From the NCBI GenBank assembly GCA_903920485.1, contig CAIXMG010000046.1, positions 1 through 19,115 on the forward strand: a stretch of 19,115 nucleotides of DNA, given 5' to 3'. A program made the translations under genes and the position numbers. Shown piece by piece: positions 1 to 6,907 of the stretch; position 1 is the stretch's first letter; each line of letters opens with the position of its first letter. Under the pieces are notes generated by a model. The model saw only the letters and a program-made list of their open reading frames with translations, ran no database searches and had not been told where the DNA came from. The DNA comes from an uncultured bacterium (GTDB lineage Bacteria > Patescibacteriota > Minisyncoccia > Phycocordibacterales > UBA1006).

Positions 1-87
1 CAGATCCGAGGCGAACAGCGAATCATGATGCAGGAACAGGCGGCAAACCAGGCTGGTTATGCGCCAACGGGAGCAGCTGCTCAGTAA
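1..87 (+). CDS. C-terminal tail of an upstream protein (partial)
   Basis: The first frame is open from base 1 and stops at TAA (85-87), giving 28 residues ending in GYAPTGAAAQ. The segment is rich in Gln and Ala (four Gln in the first 17 residues) and looks like a flexible C-terminus. The start and all recognisable domains lie outside the window, so no function can be given. The palindromic terminator at 114-143 follows directly, which supports this being a real gene end. Confidence 0.55.
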   Translation, partial: QIRGEQRIMMQEQAANQAGYAPTGAAAQ

Positions 88-113
88 TCTCTTTTCAGAA
101 GAGATAATGACGG

Positions 114-143
114 ACACAAAAACGCCCTAGGGCGTTTTTGTGT
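114..143. terminator. Bidirectional palindromic terminator
   Basis: This is a perfect 30-base palindrome built around AACGCCCTAGGGCGTT, flanked by an A run on the left and a T run on the right, so it can act as an intrinsic terminator in both directions. It sits between the plus-strand gene ending at 87 and the minus-strand gene ending at 127, and contains the latter's stop codon (127-129). Confidence 0.85.
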
Positions 144-546
144 TTCCGGCACTCTTGCGAGCTTGGACCTCTTCCTGAAAGACAGCCTTCAGCTGGTCCT
201 CCGTGATGTGATTGGCCTGAAGAATCTGTGGGAGTGTATCGCCGGCGGCAATCTCCGCCTGAACCTGGGCGAGGTTGAGACCAAGCTTGCTTGCGATGTT
301 TGAGATCTGGGTGTTTGAAAGCTTGTGTTTTCCGCTTGCCCCGGTTGCCAGGGCGGCACGGATCTGGGCCATCGTGATGTGATGTTCCTCAAGGACATCC
401 TTGATCGGTTTGCCTGCGATGACTTCGGTCTTGATGGCGGCAGCCTCGCTCGAGCTCAATTGCATGCTGGCAGCGAACGCGGTCGTTGATGAAATGAGGA
501 GCATGATCGCAATCAGCCCCCCAGTGATAAATACTTTCTTTCTCAT
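127..546 (-). CDS. Small exported protein with duplicated helical motif
   Basis: The 139-residue protein starts MRKKVFITGG. A signal peptide is clear: basic N-terminus, hydrophobic stretch 6-20, and a likely cleavage after AFA (residues 23-25), so it is probably exported. The mature part holds two related segments, about 38-66 and 94-122, that share the pattern IxxGxxxxxxLxxxHITxxQ, which indicates an internal duplication of a helical hairpin. The architecture recalls DUF2680/YckD-like or CpxP-like exported helical proteins, but I cannot assign a family. An in-frame ATG upstream (603) would put residues before the signal peptide, so 546 is preferred. No ribosome-binding site is visible. It is divergent from the ECF sigma gene at 722, so it could be an envelope-stress target; this is inference. 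Confidence 0.75.
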   Translation of the reverse strand: MRKKVFITGGLIAIMLLISSTTAFAASMQLSSSEAAAIKTEVIAGKPIKDVLEEHHITMAQIRAALATGASGKHKLSNTQISNIASKLGLNLAQVQAEIAAGDTLPQILQANHITEDQLKAVFQEEVQARKSAGNTKTP

Positions 547-706
547 ATAATAAGGGGTTTTGTTTGTTAGGGAACGTTGGTAGCGGGTTGCGACGGAATC
601 CACGGGAACCGTGCAGTCTTAGCTGATGTTTTTTCTGAAGTTGCAGTCCGCCTCCCTGTGACAGTATACGGGATGCCGAAACTTCTGGTGCGCAAAAGTG
701 GGGATA

Positions 707-715
707 TGCTATGGT
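707..715 (+). promoter_or_regulatory. Extended -10 promoter, predicted leaderless, for the sigma operon
   Basis: TGC (707-709) followed by TATGGT (710-715) forms an extended -10 element, with no convincing -35. Counting the usual six bases from the end of the -10 puts +1 at 722, exactly the A of the sigma-factor ATG. The same geometry recurs at polA and several other genes in the window. Confidence 0.5.
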
Positions 716-721
716 TAAGCC

Positions 722-1270
722 ATGGAAAAAGAGGACGCACAACTGGTTTCCGAATCCCTCCTTGGCAACGAAGGCTCGTTCGAGAAACTCGTACGCCGGT
801 ACACCCCTCAGCTCTACCGGTTTGCCTACCGGCTTTCGGGCAACGTGCAAGCCGCGGAGGATGCGACCCAGGAAACCTTCATCAAGGTCTGGAAAAACTT
901 GAAAAAGTACGATGCCAAGCAACCGTTCCGATCCTGGATCTTCACGATCGCCAGGAACACCGTGACGGACTACCTTCGCAAGAAAAAATCCCTTTCCTTC
1001 TCGGTACTTTCCCGCGACGAGTCGTCGTTCGAGGATACGCTGTCCGACACCGACCCCCTTCCCGAAGAACAGCTGGTTGCCATCGAGACTACCGGGGAAC
1101 TCATGTCCCTTCTTGCCACCCTGCCTGAAGAGTACCGGACCGTTCTCACCCTCCATTACCAGGAAGGAATGACGTTCGAGGAAATCGGAAAGGTCATGGG
1201 CAGGCCGCCGAACACGGTCAAAAGCTGGCATCGTCGAGCCCTTCAGAAACTGCACCCAAAGACGGCATGA
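722..1270 (+). CDS. ECF-family RNA polymerase sigma factor (sigma-70 family)
   Basis: The 182-residue protein is a typical two-domain ECF sigma factor that directs RNA polymerase to a small regulon. Region 2 spans about residues 20-90: FEKLVRRYTPQLYRFAYRL, then AEDATQETFIKVWKNL and the FRSWIFTIARNTVTDYLRKK segment that binds the -10 element. Region 4 spans about 128-178, with LPEEYRTVLTLHYQEGMTFEEIGKVMG leading into the helix-turn-helix NTVKSWHRRALQKL that binds the -35 element. Region 3 is absent, as expected for this class. The linker is acidic (about 98-118). It is the first gene of a plus-strand run reaching 6257, so it probably controls the export genes behind it and perhaps itself. No repeated non-housekeeping promoter motif was found, so its targets remain unproven. 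Confidence 0.93.
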   Translation: MEKEDAQLVSESLLGNEGSFEKLVRRYTPQLYRFAYRLSGNVQAAEDATQETFIKVWKNLKKYDAKQPFRSWIFTIARNTVTDYLRKKKSLSFSVLSRDESSFEDTLSDTDPLPEEQLVAIETTGELMSLLATLPEEYRTVLTLHYQEGMTFEEIGKVMGRPPNTVKSWHRRALQKLHPKTA

Positions 1271-1300
1271 CCTCGTACTAGCCATTATATTACCTCTTAT

Positions 1301-1723
1301 ATGGAACAACACCCCACCCTTTTCATACTGTTCTCTTCCGGACGCCCGAACCCCGACACGGGCCTGGAGAAACGCATCCTTGATGCCGTTGCCCACGAGC
1401 GACGCCGCGCGTTCGTGCTCAGGCGCAACCTCTACGTCGGCGTCGCGGTCCTGTCCGTCGCAGGAATGGTTCCAGCGGTCATCGCGCTTGGGACTCAGGC
1501 ATCCCAATCAGGATTCCTGCAGTACCTGTCCCTCACATTTTCCGACGGAGGAACGCTCTGGACCATGGGCAAGGATTTCGGACTCATCCTCGCGGAATCG
1601 CTCCCGGTGATGAACCTGATCCTGGTCACAGGAATCCTCGCCGTATTGTGCTGGTCGATCAGAAAGACCTTTAAGCCTCACCCTTATGCAAAACTACTTT
1701 CAAACAACCAAGGAATCGCTTAA
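1301..1723 (+). CDS. Two-TM membrane protein, candidate anti-sigma factor
   Basis: The 140-residue protein has an N-terminal soluble segment of about 42 residues containing a basic helix (EKRILDAVAHERRRAFVLRR, 23-42), then two hydrophobic segments at about 44-64 and 104-121, and a short basic tail. It lies 30 bases after the sigma gene, the usual place for an anti-sigma factor, and a short cytoplasmic helix followed by a membrane anchor would fit that role. It lacks the zinc-binding HxxxCxxC motif of ZAS-type anti-sigma factors, so the call rests on position and topology only. The last 38 bases overlap the next gene in a different frame. No ribosome-binding site is visible upstream of the ATG. 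Confidence 0.7.
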   Translation: MEQHPTLFILFSSGRPNPDTGLEKRILDAVAHERRRAFVLRRNLYVGVAVLSVAGMVPAVIALGTQASQSGFLQYLSLTFSDGGTLWTMGKDFGLILAESLPVMNLILVTGILAVLCWSIRKTFKPHPYAKLLSNNQGIA

Positions 1724-2141
1724 GAAGCTCTCCGCGCAGCGGGCTGTTCAGGCACTCTTCATCCTTCTGGTGACCGTCTGCGTCTGTCTTGGCATCTTCC
1801 AGGCCGGCATGAGCGTCGGATTCCACAAGGCGATGTTCGAGAGGAATTCCGACCGTCATTACGTCGAAAACTTCGGACCCTCGCGATTTATGAACGCTCA
1901 TGGCACCGTAGGAAAAATCATCAGCGTCTCGCTTCCGAGCATCGTCGTCTCGGACCGCGGAAACACCGAAAAGTCCGTCATCATTGCCAGCACCACCGAT
2001 GTCCGTGAACAACAAAACGAGATTGCACCCTCGTCACTCGTCCCGGGAATGTTCGTCGTCGTGATCGGCGACCCAACGGACCAAGGACAGATCACTGCGA
2101 AACTTATCCGTGTCCTCCCTCAGCCGCCAGCGGCCAACTAA
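1686..2141 (+). CDS. Membrane-anchored DUF5666-like protein
   Basis: The 151-residue protein has one transmembrane segment (about 21-41) and an exported beta-rich domain (about 70-145) reading GTVGKIISVSLPSIVVSD, then VIIASTTDVREQQNEI, then LVPGMFVVVIGDP, then GQITAKLIRVLP. This order (G-V-x-x-I core strand, a T-x-I strand, a Lx-PGM-x-V-V-V-G strand, then an I-x-A-x-x-I-x-V strand) matches the OB-like DUF5666 fold seen in many envelope proteins. It starts inside the preceding gene (38-base overlap) and ends 9 bases before the fusion protein, so it is likely translationally linked to both. A paralogous domain occurs at 5700-6170. Its role is unknown; an accessory part of the exporter is an inference. 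Confidence 0.75.
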   Translation: MQNYFQTTKESLKKLSAQRAVQALFILLVTVCVCLGIFQAGMSVGFHKAMFERNSDRHYVENFGPSRFMNAHGTVGKIISVSLPSIVVSDRGNTEKSVIIASTTDVREQQNEIAPSSLVPGMFVVVIGDPTDQGQITAKLIRVLPQPPAAN

Positions 2142-2150
2142 CCAACCACC

Positions 2151-3728
2151 ATGCAACCTACTTCCTTTTTCACCAAGATCAAAAACTTTGTTGCCGGCCA
2201 CATCAAGACGACCCTCTTTGTCGTTATCGTCATTGTCGTAGCCATTATTCTTGTCGTTCGGTCGACCCGAACGACAACGGCGACCACAAGCTATGTGCTG
2301 GGGACCGTCCAGCCGGGGACCGTCGTCTCGACGGTTTCGGGAACCGGACAGGTTTCGACTTCCGACACCCTCGCGATCACCCCGCAGGTTTCCGGCACCC
2401 TTGAAAGTATCTCTGTCCAGCCGGGGGCTTCCGTCGCAAAAGGCCAGACCCTTTTCGTGGTTGATCCGACCGATGCGGAAAAGACGCTCCGCGACGCAAA
2501 GTTGAACCTTGCTTCGGCGCAACTTGACCTTGAATCGTTCCAGGCCCAAACGGCAAGTTCGGCGACGGACCAGGGAACGGCGGTATCGGACGCATACAAC
2601 AACCTCCTGAATTCAAATCCAGAGGCCGTGCCTACCGACAACATCACGGCAACCTATACGGCACCAACCATTTCGGGAAACTATACGCTTGGCAAGGAAG
2701 GGGCAATCACCATTTCAACCTACTCGTCATCCGCAGGAATCTCGTTCAATGCCTCGGGACTGGCCACGGGAAGCGGCATCGCGAACAACATTACGCCAGA
2801 ACCAATCGGCAACTCGGGACTCTACGTGTCATTTCCGGCAAAGACCACCTACGGACTGACTTGGACCATCAACCTGCCCAACACGGCAGCCAACAACTAC
2901 CTTTCCAACTACAACGCCTATCAAAGCGCTCTTGAAACCCAGACCGAGAACAATGCCGCGAACGGCGTTACCAATATCAGCCTGCAGACAAAGGAGCTGG
3001 CAGTCACCCAGGCTCAGAATGCCGTCACCGACGCCGAAGACACCCTTGCGGAATACTACGTAACGGCCCCCTTCACCGGAACCTTGGCAAGCATCCCCGT
3101 CGTCGTCGGACAGCAGGTCTCTTCGGGAACGACCCTGGGAACGGTCATCACGAACCAAGAAGAGGCCGTCATTCCGCTCAACGAAGTCGACGCCGCGAAT
3201 GTCACCCTCGGACAGAAGGCTACCATGACGTTTGACGCCATCAGCAACCTGACGATGACTGGCAAGGTTGTTGAAGTAGACACTATCGGAACCGTTTCGC
3301 AGGGCGTCGTGAACTACAACGTGAAGATCGCCTTCGATACGGAAGATCCTCGAATCAAATCAGGCATGAGCGTCTCGGCAACCATCGCGACCCAGGTCGC
3401 CCAGGATGTCCTCATCGTTCCATCGACGGCCATTAAGGGATCAGGCGACTCGGAATACGTGCTGACCGCGACCAGCGCAACGGATCCGGCACCCGTACAG
3501 GTACCAGTCACGACAGGAATTTCGGACGATGCAAATACCCAGGTCCTTTCGGGACTTACCGCGGGACAGCAGGTCGTAACCAGAACGGTAACCTCGACTT
3601 CTGCAAAGCCCGCCGCAACGGCAACGCCAAGCATCCTCAGTTCGCTTGGTGGCGGATCAACTCGAGGACTCGGCGGTGGCGGTTACAGTGGCGGCGGCGG
3701 AGCACGAACGACGACGGCCGGAAAATAA
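2151..3728 (+). CDS. MacA/HlyD-type periplasmic adaptor (membrane fusion protein)
   Basis: The 525-residue protein has a single N-terminal transmembrane anchor (about 20-37), a barrel-sandwich half (VSGTGQVSTSDTLAITPQVSGTLESISVQPGASVAKGQTLFVVDP, about 62-106), a helical hairpin arm (about 107-155 and 247-300), the second barrel-sandwich half (YVTAPFTGTLASIPVVVGQQVSSGTTLGTV, about 303-332), and beta-barrel plus membrane-proximal domains to about 480. The C-terminus is a Ser/Thr/Gly-rich tail. The arm is interrupted by a roughly 90-residue beta-rich insert (about 155-245), longer than in standard MacA. It would couple the MacB-like pair encoded next to it to the outside of the cell. The next gene starts 4 bases after the stop. 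No Shine-Dalgarno sequence precedes the ATG. Confidence 0.9.
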   Translation: MQPTSFFTKIKNFVAGHIKTTLFVVIVIVVAIILVVRSTRTTTATTSYVLGTVQPGTVVSTVSGTGQVSTSDTLAITPQVSGTLESISVQPGASVAKGQTLFVVDPTDAEKTLRDAKLNLASAQLDLESFQAQTASSATDQGTAVSDAYNNLLNSNPEAVPTDNITATYTAPTISGNYTLGKEGAITISTYSSSAGISFNASGLATGSGIANNITPEPIGNSGLYVSFPAKTTYGLTWTINLPNTAANNYLSNYNAYQSALETQTENNAANGVTNISLQTKELAVTQAQNAVTDAEDTLAEYYVTAPFTGTLASIPVVVGQQVSSGTTLGTVITNQEEAVIPLNEVDAANVTLGQKATMTFDAISNLTMTGKVVEVDTIGTVSQGVVNYNVKIAFDTEDPRIKSGMSVSATIATQVAQDVLIVPSTAIKGSGDSEYVLTATSATDPAPVQVPVTTGISDDANTQVLSGLTAGQQVVTRTVTSTSAKPAATATPSILSSLGGGSTRGLGGGGYSGGGGARTTTAGK

Positions 3729-3732
3729 CCTT

Positions 3733-4440
3733 ATGATCGACATCAAGAACGTCACCAAAACCTATTCCTCGGGAAGCGACAACGAATTCCAAGCACTCAA
3801 AGGGGTCACCTTCACGATTGCCGACGGCGAGTTCGTCGCCATCATGGGACCATCCGGTTCCGGAAAATCGACACTCATGCACATCCTGGGAGCACTCGAC
3901 ACGCCGACATCGGGAAGCTACTTCCTTGACGGCAAAGACGTGTCAAAGCTGTCCGACGACCAATTGGCAGAAATCCGCCGCGACAAGATCGGGTTCGTCT
4001 TCCAGTCATTCAACCTGCTTCCCCGTACGACCGTGCTTCGGAACGTGACGCTTCCGCTGGTATATGCGAACATGCCGGAAAAGGAACGCGAGGAACGCGC
4101 CAAAAACGCGCTCCTGTCCGCAGGGTTCGCGGAATCGCACTTCATGCACAAGTCCAACCAGCTGTCAGGAGGCCAGATCCAGCGCGTCGCCATTGCGCGC
4201 GCGCTGGTGAACGACCCGACCATGATCCTCGCCGACGAGCCGACGGGAAACCTCGACACGCGAACCGGTGAGATCGTCCTCGGGACGTTCCAGAAGCTCA
4301 ACGAGAACCACGGTCGAACCATCGTCCTCATCACCCACGAGCCCGACGTCGCGGAGCATGCCGACCGCATCATCACGATTCGTGACGGCATCATCGTCAG
4401 CGACAACAGAAACCACGTAAAGCGCAAGGCAACCCTATGA
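3733..4440 (+). CDS. MacB/LolD-type ABC transporter ATPase
   Basis: The 235-residue protein has all ABC ATPase motifs: Walker A GPSGSGKST (39-47), Q-loop Gln91 in FVFQSFNLLP, signature LSGGQ (144-148), Walker B MILADEP (164-170), D-loop region GNLD and switch His202 in LITHEP. The sequence is typical of the MacB/LolD/FtsE group, which works by mechanotransmission and not by a translocation channel. The start at 3733 puts the first beta strand MIDIKNVTKTY at the N-terminus; an upstream in-frame ATG (3646) would run through the end of the fusion-protein gene and is less likely. The stop overlaps the permease start (ATGA, 4437-4440), indicating translational coupling. Confidence 0.95.
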   Translation: MIDIKNVTKTYSSGSDNEFQALKGVTFTIADGEFVAIMGPSGSGKSTLMHILGALDTPTSGSYFLDGKDVSKLSDDQLAEIRRDKIGFVFQSFNLLPRTTVLRNVTLPLVYANMPEKEREERAKNALLSAGFAESHFMHKSNQLSGGQIQRVAIARALVNDPTMILADEPTGNLDTRTGEIVLGTFQKLNENHGRTIVLITHEPDVAEHADRIITIRDGIIVSDNRNHVKRKATL

Positions 4441-5657
4441 CCACCAACGACATCATCCATGAAACATACGGCGCACTGACCGCGAACAAGGTTCGCACGG
4501 GCCTTACGATGCTGGGAATCATCATCGGCATCAGTTCGGTCATCGCGATGACCGCCATCGGTGCAGGTGCCCAGAACTCCATCCAGGCCAGCATCCAGTC
4601 CATCGGATCCAACCTGATCATGGTGACGCCGGGGGCAACGAAGACCTTCGGCGGACCCAGCGGGGCACGAGGTTCCGCGCAGACCCTCACGGTCGCTGAC
4701 GGTCAGGCGATCCAGTCAGGCGTTTCGAACATCGCGAACATCGCGTTCGACGTCACAGCCCGTGAACAGGTCGTCGCGAAAGGGACCAACACGAATACCA
4801 GCATCGTGGGAACGACGTCAAGCTATACGACCGTTCGCGACGTTACCGTAAGCGACGGGTCGTTCATCAGCGACGAGAACGTTTCCGACAATTCCCGCGT
4901 CGCCGTCATCGGCCCAACCGTCGCAAGCACCCTGTTCGCCGACGGTTCCGAACCGGTAGGACAGGTCGTACGCATCAACGGAACGGACTTCACCATCATC
5001 GGGGTCACCGTCGCCAAGGGCGGTTCCGGCTTTACCAACGTCGATGACACGATCTACATCCCCTATACCACCGCCCAGCATTACCTGACGGGAAACCAGT
5101 ACCTCAGTGAGATCGACGTATCGGCCGCAAGTTCCGACACGACCACCCAGGTTCAGAACGACATCACGACCCTGCTCCTGTCCCGCCATCACATCAGCGA
5201 CCCTACCCAGGCCGACTTCTCGACCCTGAACCAGGCAAGCATCGTCGCGACCGCATCAAGCGTCACCGGGACCTTTACCATCCTGTTGGCAGCGGTAGCG
5301 GGAATCTCCCTTCTGGTGGGAGGCATCGGGATCATGAACATGATGCTGACCACCGTGACCGAACGCACCCGCGAAATCGGACTGCGCAAGGCCATCGGCG
5401 CAAAGAAGGCCGACATCAGCACCCAGTTCCTCATCGAGTCGGTCATGCTCACGTTCACCGGCGGCGCCATCGGCATCGTCCTGGGATGGGCCATCGCATT
5501 CGTGGTTCGCGAGACGGGCATCCTTCAGACCAGCGTATCGTGGGAATCGATCCTTCTTGCCTTCGGCGTTTCGACGCTGATCGGCATCGTCTTCGGCTAC
5601 TATCCGGCAAAGCGTGCTGCGAGCCTCAATCCCATCGAGGCGCTCAGGTACGAGTAG
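4437..5657 (+). CDS. MacB/FtsX-type ABC transporter permease
   Basis: The 406-residue protein has the four-TM MacB layout: TM1 at about 22-42 after the amphipathic NDIIHETYGALTANKVRTGLTMLGIIIGI start, a large exported MacB_PCD-type domain (about 45-270), then TM2 (277-302), TM3 (334-357) and TM4 (369-388). The conserved FtsX-family block GGIGIMNMMLTTVTERTREI and GLRKAIGAKKADI lies at about 295-327, and the end PAKRAASLNPIEALRYE is diagnostic. ATPase and permease are separate chains here, as in many Gram-positive and CPR systems, unlike fused E. coli MacB. It works with the ATPase and adaptor encoded just upstream. The substrate cannot be told from sequence. Confidence 0.95.
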   Translation: MTTNDIIHETYGALTANKVRTGLTMLGIIIGISSVIAMTAIGAGAQNSIQASIQSIGSNLIMVTPGATKTFGGPSGARGSAQTLTVADGQAIQSGVSNIANIAFDVTAREQVVAKGTNTNTSIVGTTSSYTTVRDVTVSDGSFISDENVSDNSRVAVIGPTVASTLFADGSEPVGQVVRINGTDFTIIGVTVAKGGSGFTNVDDTIYIPYTTAQHYLTGNQYLSEIDVSAASSDTTTQVQNDITTLLLSRHHISDPTQADFSTLNQASIVATASSVTGTFTILLAAVAGISLLVGGIGIMNMMLTTVTERTREIGLRKAIGAKKADISTQFLIESVMLTFTGGAIGIVLGWAIAFVVRETGILQTSVSWESILLAFGVSTLIGIVFGYYPAKRAASLNPIEALRYE

Positions 5658-5699
5658 CCGACATTATCACCCCATTATCACTTACTCCATTTATCTTCT

Positions 5700-6170
5700 A
5701 TGAATCACCTTTCAAAAAAATGCCTCGTCTGGACCATTACAGGAGCCGTCATCATCGCCATCGCATTCTTCTTCATCGGGGATGCCGTCGGCAAGCATGC
5801 CGTATCCTCCTCTCCTTCTAAATACGGAGGATCAGCAATGATGCGAGGAGGCATGGCAGGAGGCATGCGAAGCCGAGCAGGAAACTCTGCATTCGGAACG
5901 ATCCTTTCCTTTGATGCAACCAGCATCACGATTGCGACCCAAGGAGGCGGATCAAAGACCATTCTGATCAGCCCAACGACCAGCATCCTCAAGAGCACGG
6001 CCGGAACCCAGGGTGACCTGACCACGGGAACAACCGTCATCGTGAACGGAACGCCGAACGCGGACGGCAGCATCTCGGCATCCACGGTCTCGATCCGACC
6101 TGCCGGAAGCGGCCCGATGGGAGGCGCTCCAACCCCTACCCCCGCAGCTTCAGGAACTTCGAATCAGTAA
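5700..6170 (+). CDS. Membrane-anchored DUF5666-like protein (second copy)
   Basis: The 156-residue protein has an N-terminal TM segment (about 8-28), a Gly/Met/Arg-rich linker (about 43-62, MMRGGMAGGMRSR), a DUF5666-like beta domain (about 65-133: FGTILSFDATSITIAT, KTILISPTTSIL, LTTGTTVIVNGTPNADGSISASTVSI), and a Pro/Thr/Ala tail. It resembles the protein at 1686-2141 in topology and fold but not closely in sequence, so the operon carries two related anchored beta domains bracketing the ABC genes. It starts 42 bases after the permease stop, without a Shine-Dalgarno sequence. Function unknown; an extracytoplasmic accessory to the exporter is likely from context. Confidence 0.78.
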   Translation: MNHLSKKCLVWTITGAVIIAIAFFFIGDAVGKHAVSSSPSKYGGSAMMRGGMAGGMRSRAGNSAFGTILSFDATSITIATQGGGSKTILISPTTSILKSTAGTQGDLTTGTTVIVNGTPNADGSISASTVSIRPAGSGPMGGAPTPTPAASGTSNQ

Positions 6171-6179
6171 CCGCAGACT

Positions 6180-6257
6180 ATGAAAAACAAATGGCTTATC
6201 GCAGGAGCCGTCATCGTGATCATTGGGGTGTTCGTCCTCATCTTCCTTACGACATGA
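6180..6257 (+). CDS. 25-residue single-TM microprotein
   Basis: A short frame starts with ATG 9 bases after the preceding stop and encodes 25 residues: a basic MKNKW head, about 18 hydrophobic residues (residues 6-23) and a TT end. The TGA stop at 6255-6257 abuts the terminator stem, so it fills the space between the DUF5666-like gene and the transcript end exactly. Position, clean single-TM composition and fit to the operon end support a real small membrane protein. It could be a small regulatory subunit of the transporter, but no family is recognised and expression is unproven. Confidence 0.55.
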   Translation: MKNKWLIAGAVIVIIGVFVLIFLTT

Positions 6258-6280
6258 CCGCCAACAGGCGGTTTTTGTTT
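6257..6280 (+). terminator. Intrinsic terminator of the sigma/exporter operon
   Basis: Stem ACCGCC (6257-6262) pairs with GGCGGT (6267-6272) around the loop AACA, followed by a T-rich tract to 6280. It directly follows the microprotein stop and separates the operon from the next promoter. Confidence 0.88.
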
Positions 6281-6306
6281 ACTTGAAAAAGGATACACGA
6301 TACAAT
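6278..6306 (+). promoter_or_regulatory. Promoter of the PH-like membrane protein, predicted leaderless
   Basis: TTTACT (6278-6283), 17 bases, then TACAAT (6301-6306). The predicted +1 is 6313, exactly the A of the start codon. The -35 lies in the T tract of the preceding terminator. Confidence 0.5.
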
Positions 6307-6312
6307 GGCTGT

Positions 6313-6789
6313 ATGATCCACGAACAGACAAAGGCGTACGAATGGGACGGATCCGAATACGACCACCTGGAAAAGTCGGTCGACTGGTACTGGGGACTGG
6401 GCATCGTCGTCGTGACCATTTCGGTAATCGCCATCATCAGCGGAAACTACCTGCTGGCCGTGCTCCTGATCCTCGGCGGTATCATGCTCGGATTCTATGC
6501 CAACGACAAACCCATCCCTGCGCATATCGAACTTTCCGAACGAGGGATCAAGATCAACGCGGACCTTTTCATCTATGCCTCGATCAAGTCCTTCTGGGTC
6601 TACAAGGACCACCGCAACCGAGACCGCCTTGTCATCGTCACCGGCGGGAAGATCCTTCCCATCCGCGTCGTAACCCTGTCCCCCGATATTCCCGCGACCG
6701 ACGTCAGAAACTACCTCCTCAATTTCCTTGCTGAGAAAGAGACAAAACCCTCGATGATCGACCTGATCGCCGAGACTGTCGGACTGTAA
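6313..6789 (+). CDS. Two-TM protein with PH-like cytoplasmic domain
   Basis: The 158-residue protein has a soluble N-terminus (MIHEQTKAYEWDGSEYDHLEKS), two adjacent TM segments (about 27-46 and 48-63), then a beta-rich domain (about 70-125: IPAHIELSERGIKIN, LFIYASIKSFWVYKD, RDRLVIVTGGKILPIRVVTL) closed by a C-terminal helix (about 130-142). The layout of a TM hairpin followed by IxLxxxGIxIxxxxxxYxxIxxFxVxxD is that of bacterial PH-like membrane proteins common in CPR genomes, whose role is unknown. A start at 6223 would run back through the terminator and is rejected. It is a single-gene unit with its own promoter and terminator. Confidence 0.82.
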   Translation: MIHEQTKAYEWDGSEYDHLEKSVDWYWGLGIVVVTISVIAIISGNYLLAVLLILGGIMLGFYANDKPIPAHIELSERGIKINADLFIYASIKSFWVYKDHRNRDRLVIVTGGKILPIRVVTLSPDIPATDVRNYLLNFLAEKETKPSMIDLIAETVGL

Positions 6790-6808
6790 GCCCCGTTTCG
6801 GGGCTTTT
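6788..6808 (+). terminator. Intrinsic terminator
   Basis: AAGCCCCG (6788-6795) pairs with CGGGGCTT (6799-6806) around a TTT loop, followed by more T. It begins within the stop codon of the preceding gene. Confidence 0.88.
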
Positions 6809-6823
6809 ACCGTTCGAAAATGA

Positions 6824-6852
6824 TTGCCCTCTGACGCATCAGTCTGTATAAT
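6824..6852 (+). promoter_or_regulatory. Sigma-70 promoter of the large surface protein
   Basis: TTGCCC (6824-6829), 17-base spacer, perfect TATAAT (6847-6852). The predicted +1 at 6859 gives a leader of about 49 bases before the ATG at 6908, one of the few real 5' leaders in the window. Confidence 0.75.
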
Positions 6853-6907
6853 AAAGGCGTTATCAACCCTGGGTGCCTCACCCTACTTTATCTTGAAAAT
6901 AATTATC

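Noticed and set aside
601..613. CACGG-GAA-CCGTG inverted repeat as an operator, containing GGAAC like an ECF -35
   Set aside because: Five-base arms are expected by chance, no matching ECF -10 lies 16-17 bases downstream, and the motif was not seen before other genes.
389..1507. A 372-codon minus-strand open frame across the sigma gene
   Set aside because: It covers the well-supported sigma factor and the promoter region on the other strand and shows no domain or signal.
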